A stretch of 7,551 bases of DNA from contig JAISOC010000032.1 of the NCBI GenBank assembly GCA_031275915.1, positions 1 to 7,551 on the forward strand. Direction: 5' to 3'. Source of the stretch: Holosporales bacterium (GTDB taxonomy: Bacteria > Pseudomonadota > Alphaproteobacteria > RUG11792). Under the pieces are notes generated by a model. The model had not been told where the DNA came from. It saw only the letters and a list, made by a program, of their open reading frames with translations, and searched no databases. Both the position numbers and the translations under genes were made by a program. This document shows, piece by piece, positions 6,787 to 7,551 of this stretch. How positions within the stretch are numbered: the stretch's first letter is position 1; each line of letters starts with the position of its first letter.

Positions 6787-6831
6787 TTTTAGGCCAAAAC
6801 AACTGCTGCTTTTTATGGATTTTGCCTAAAA
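6787..6831 (+). terminator. Hairpin downstream of the 621-codon gene, possible terminator
   Basis: TTTTAGGC (6787-6794) pairs with GCCTAAAA (6824-6831), and after a one-base bulge AAAA (6796-6799) pairs with TTTT (6820-6823), making a 12-bp stem with a 20-nt loop. It lies 46 bases after the stop codon, where a terminator would be expected, but the bases that follow on the plus strand are As and then a mixed sequence with no U-tract. It may be a factor-dependent end or a 3' stabilising hairpin. Confidence 0.35.
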
Positions 6832-6834
6832 AAT

Positions 6835-6863
6835 ACTGATTTTACCAACCTTTGCCTTATAAT
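6835..6863 (+). promoter_or_regulatory. Putative ruvC promoter
   Basis: A perfect TATAAT lies at 6858-6863. The -35 region 17 bases upstream (ACTGAT) is weak. Transcription would begin around 6870, about 30 nt before the ruvC ATG at 6900. The -10 box touches the left arm of an inverted repeat. Confidence 0.4.
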
Positions 6864-6885
6864 GAACAATCTGTTGTTTGTTCAT
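6862..6885. promoter_or_regulatory. Inverted repeat in the ruvC leader, operator-like
   Basis: ATGAACAA (6862-6869) and TTGTTCAT (6878-6885) are perfect 8-bp arms around an 8-nt spacer. The site overlaps the last bases of the -10 box and the predicted transcription start of ruvC, a position suited to repression or to a leader hairpin. The GAAC/GTTC cores are 12 bases apart, which does not fit known LexA boxes. Confidence 0.4.
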
Positions 6886-6899
6886 CAAATTCAATAGGC

Positions 6900-7379
6900 A
6901 TGAAAATTCTTGGAATAGATCCAGGGCTAGTAAACACGGGCTGGTGTATCCTCAATAAAAATGGCAACAATGATATTGAATATATAGATTGTGGCGTCTT
7001 TAGAACAAAAACAACAGATGGTTTTGGACAAAAATTAAGTTATATATACAATTCAGCCATTGAAATTATATCTGCACATTATCCGGATGAAGTTGCTATG
7101 GAAGAGGTTTTTGTAAACATGAATCCAGAAAGCAGCAAAAAATTAATTATGGCAAGAACAGCTTCTTACGTAGCTGTTTGCAATTCAGAGCGATTTGTAT
7201 ATGAATATAGACCAAATACCATAAAAAAAAACGTGACTGGCAATGGTCACGCTTCAAAATTGCAGGTTTTTGTAATGATAAAAAAAATTATAAAAGGATT
7301 ACCAAAAGAAAATATACAGCTTTCTCATGACTCAACAGATGCTATGGCAGTGGCCTTATGCCATGCTTTTGCACGCTAA
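6900..7379 (+). CDS. ruvC: Crossover junction endodeoxyribonuclease RuvC
   Basis: RuvC is the dimeric, magnesium-dependent resolvase that cuts Holliday junctions symmetrically after RuvAB branch migration. From ATG 6900 there are 159 residues, slightly short but normal. The start MKILGIDPGLVNTGW places catalytic D7 exactly as in the family; the others are E68 in AMEEVF (66-71) and D144 and D147 in SHDSTDAMAVA (142-152). The GxGxA-like segment GNGHASK (114-120) is also family-typical. An in-frame TTG at 6852 would add 16 residues but lies upstream of the predicted -10 box and breaks the family start, so I reject it. There is no strong ribosome binding site, only AGGC close to the ATG. ruvA and ruvB do not follow: the next gene is on the opposite strand, so ruvC is separated from its usual partners here. 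Confidence 0.95.
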   Translation: MKILGIDPGLVNTGWCILNKNGNNDIEYIDCGVFRTKTTDGFGQKLSYIYNSAIEIISAHYPDEVAMEEVFVNMNPESSKKLIMARTASYVAVCNSERFVYEYRPNTIKKNVTGNGHASKLQVFVMIKKIIKGLPKENIQLSHDSTDAMAVALCHAFAR

Positions 7380-7412
7380 TTTGCAAGTCTAATGCACTTA
7401 TTCAAAAATCTG

Positions 7413-7551
7413 TCATCTCACAATATTTCTTATAATATTTGTACCACACCCAGAAAGACCAAGGGTTGTGTTTCCAAGTTGTTTTCCAGAAATTATTTTC
7501 GGTACTTTCAAAACTTGGGCATCCAGCAGCTTTGTATTGAGGTATGCAATT
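7413..7551 (-). CDS. 3' end of an unidentified minus-strand gene (partial)
   Basis: Forty-five codons and a TGA stop (7415-7413) run in from the right edge on the minus strand. The protein tail reads AYLNTKLLDAQVLKVP and continues through IISGKQLGNTTLGLSGCG to IIRNIVR. It has a natural residue mix and purine-biased first codon positions, which is why I choose it over the other open frames here; the competing minus frame (stop at 7402-7404) would contain five Trp and three Cys in 49 residues. The gene converges on ruvC with a 33-bp gap. I do not recognise the family from this fragment. Confidence 0.5.
   Translation of the reverse strand, partial: IAYLNTKLLDAQVLKVPKIISGKQLGNTTLGLSGCGTNIIRNIVR

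Noticed and set aside
6864..6884. LexA (SOS) box upstream of ruvC
   Set aside because: The GAAC and GTTC cores are 12 bases apart, not the four of the Gram-positive box, and not in the direct GTTC-N7-GTTC form of alphaproteobacteria.
6852..6899. In-frame TTG start giving a 175-residue RuvC
   Set aside because: It precedes the predicted -10 box, and the extra 16 residues come before the family-typical MKILGIDPG start.
7232..7251. CGTGAC/GTCACG inverted repeat inside ruvC
   Set aside because: It lies in conserved coding sequence (NVTGNGHASK), so it is explained by codons and chance.
7402..7551. Alternative minus-strand frame ending in YCEMTDF
   Set aside because: Five Trp and three Cys in 49 residues and no coding codon pattern; the neighbouring frame ending IIRNIVR is more natural.

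Overview
The window reads as part of a small, AT-rich bacterial chromosome, probably an alphaproteobacterium with a host-associated or intracellular lifestyle (Rickettsiales/Holosporales-like). The clues are the AT-rich codon use, an RsmA whose N-terminus resembles alphaproteobacterial versions, housekeeping genes scattered without their usual partners, and a secreted protein carrying an effector-type domain. The taxonomic placement is inference; no rRNA or other marker is present.

Layout, left to right. Positions 1-286 hold no convincing intact gene: there is a coding-like minus-strand remnant at the left edge and a promoter with a perfect TATAAT. plsY (glycerol-3-phosphate acyltransferase) and rsmA (16S rRNA dimethyltransferase) form a plus-strand pair overlapping by one base (taATG). 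They converge on secA, which is on the minus strand. The 278 bp between rsmA and secA hold a long, imperfect inverted repeat with a GC-rich loop, which is the most structured non-coding DNA in the window. A 214-bp divergent region separates secA from a 621-codon plus-strand gene. A 158-bp gap with two inverted repeats follows, then ruvC (Holliday junction resolvase). The right edge carries the 3' end of an unidentified minus-strand gene converging on ruvC.

The four recognised genes are ordinary housekeeping functions: phospholipid synthesis, ribosome maturation, protein export and recombination. The gene that stands out is the 621-residue protein at 4876-6741. It has a Sec-type signal peptide, a long helical N-terminal region I do not recognise, and a C-terminal domain (about residues 410-535). 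This domain closely resembles the N-terminal phospho-Ser/Thr lyase domain of class III lanthipeptide synthetases (LanKC/RamC) and, more distantly, the OspF/SpvC/HopAI1 phosphothreonine lyases of type III effectors. It keeps the KxHxS motif, a second lysine, the GKFITIYP strand and a YxR motif, but has no kinase or cyclase domain and no precursor-peptide gene nearby. A stand-alone secreted lyase in a probable intracellular bacterium is the best candidate here for something undescribed.
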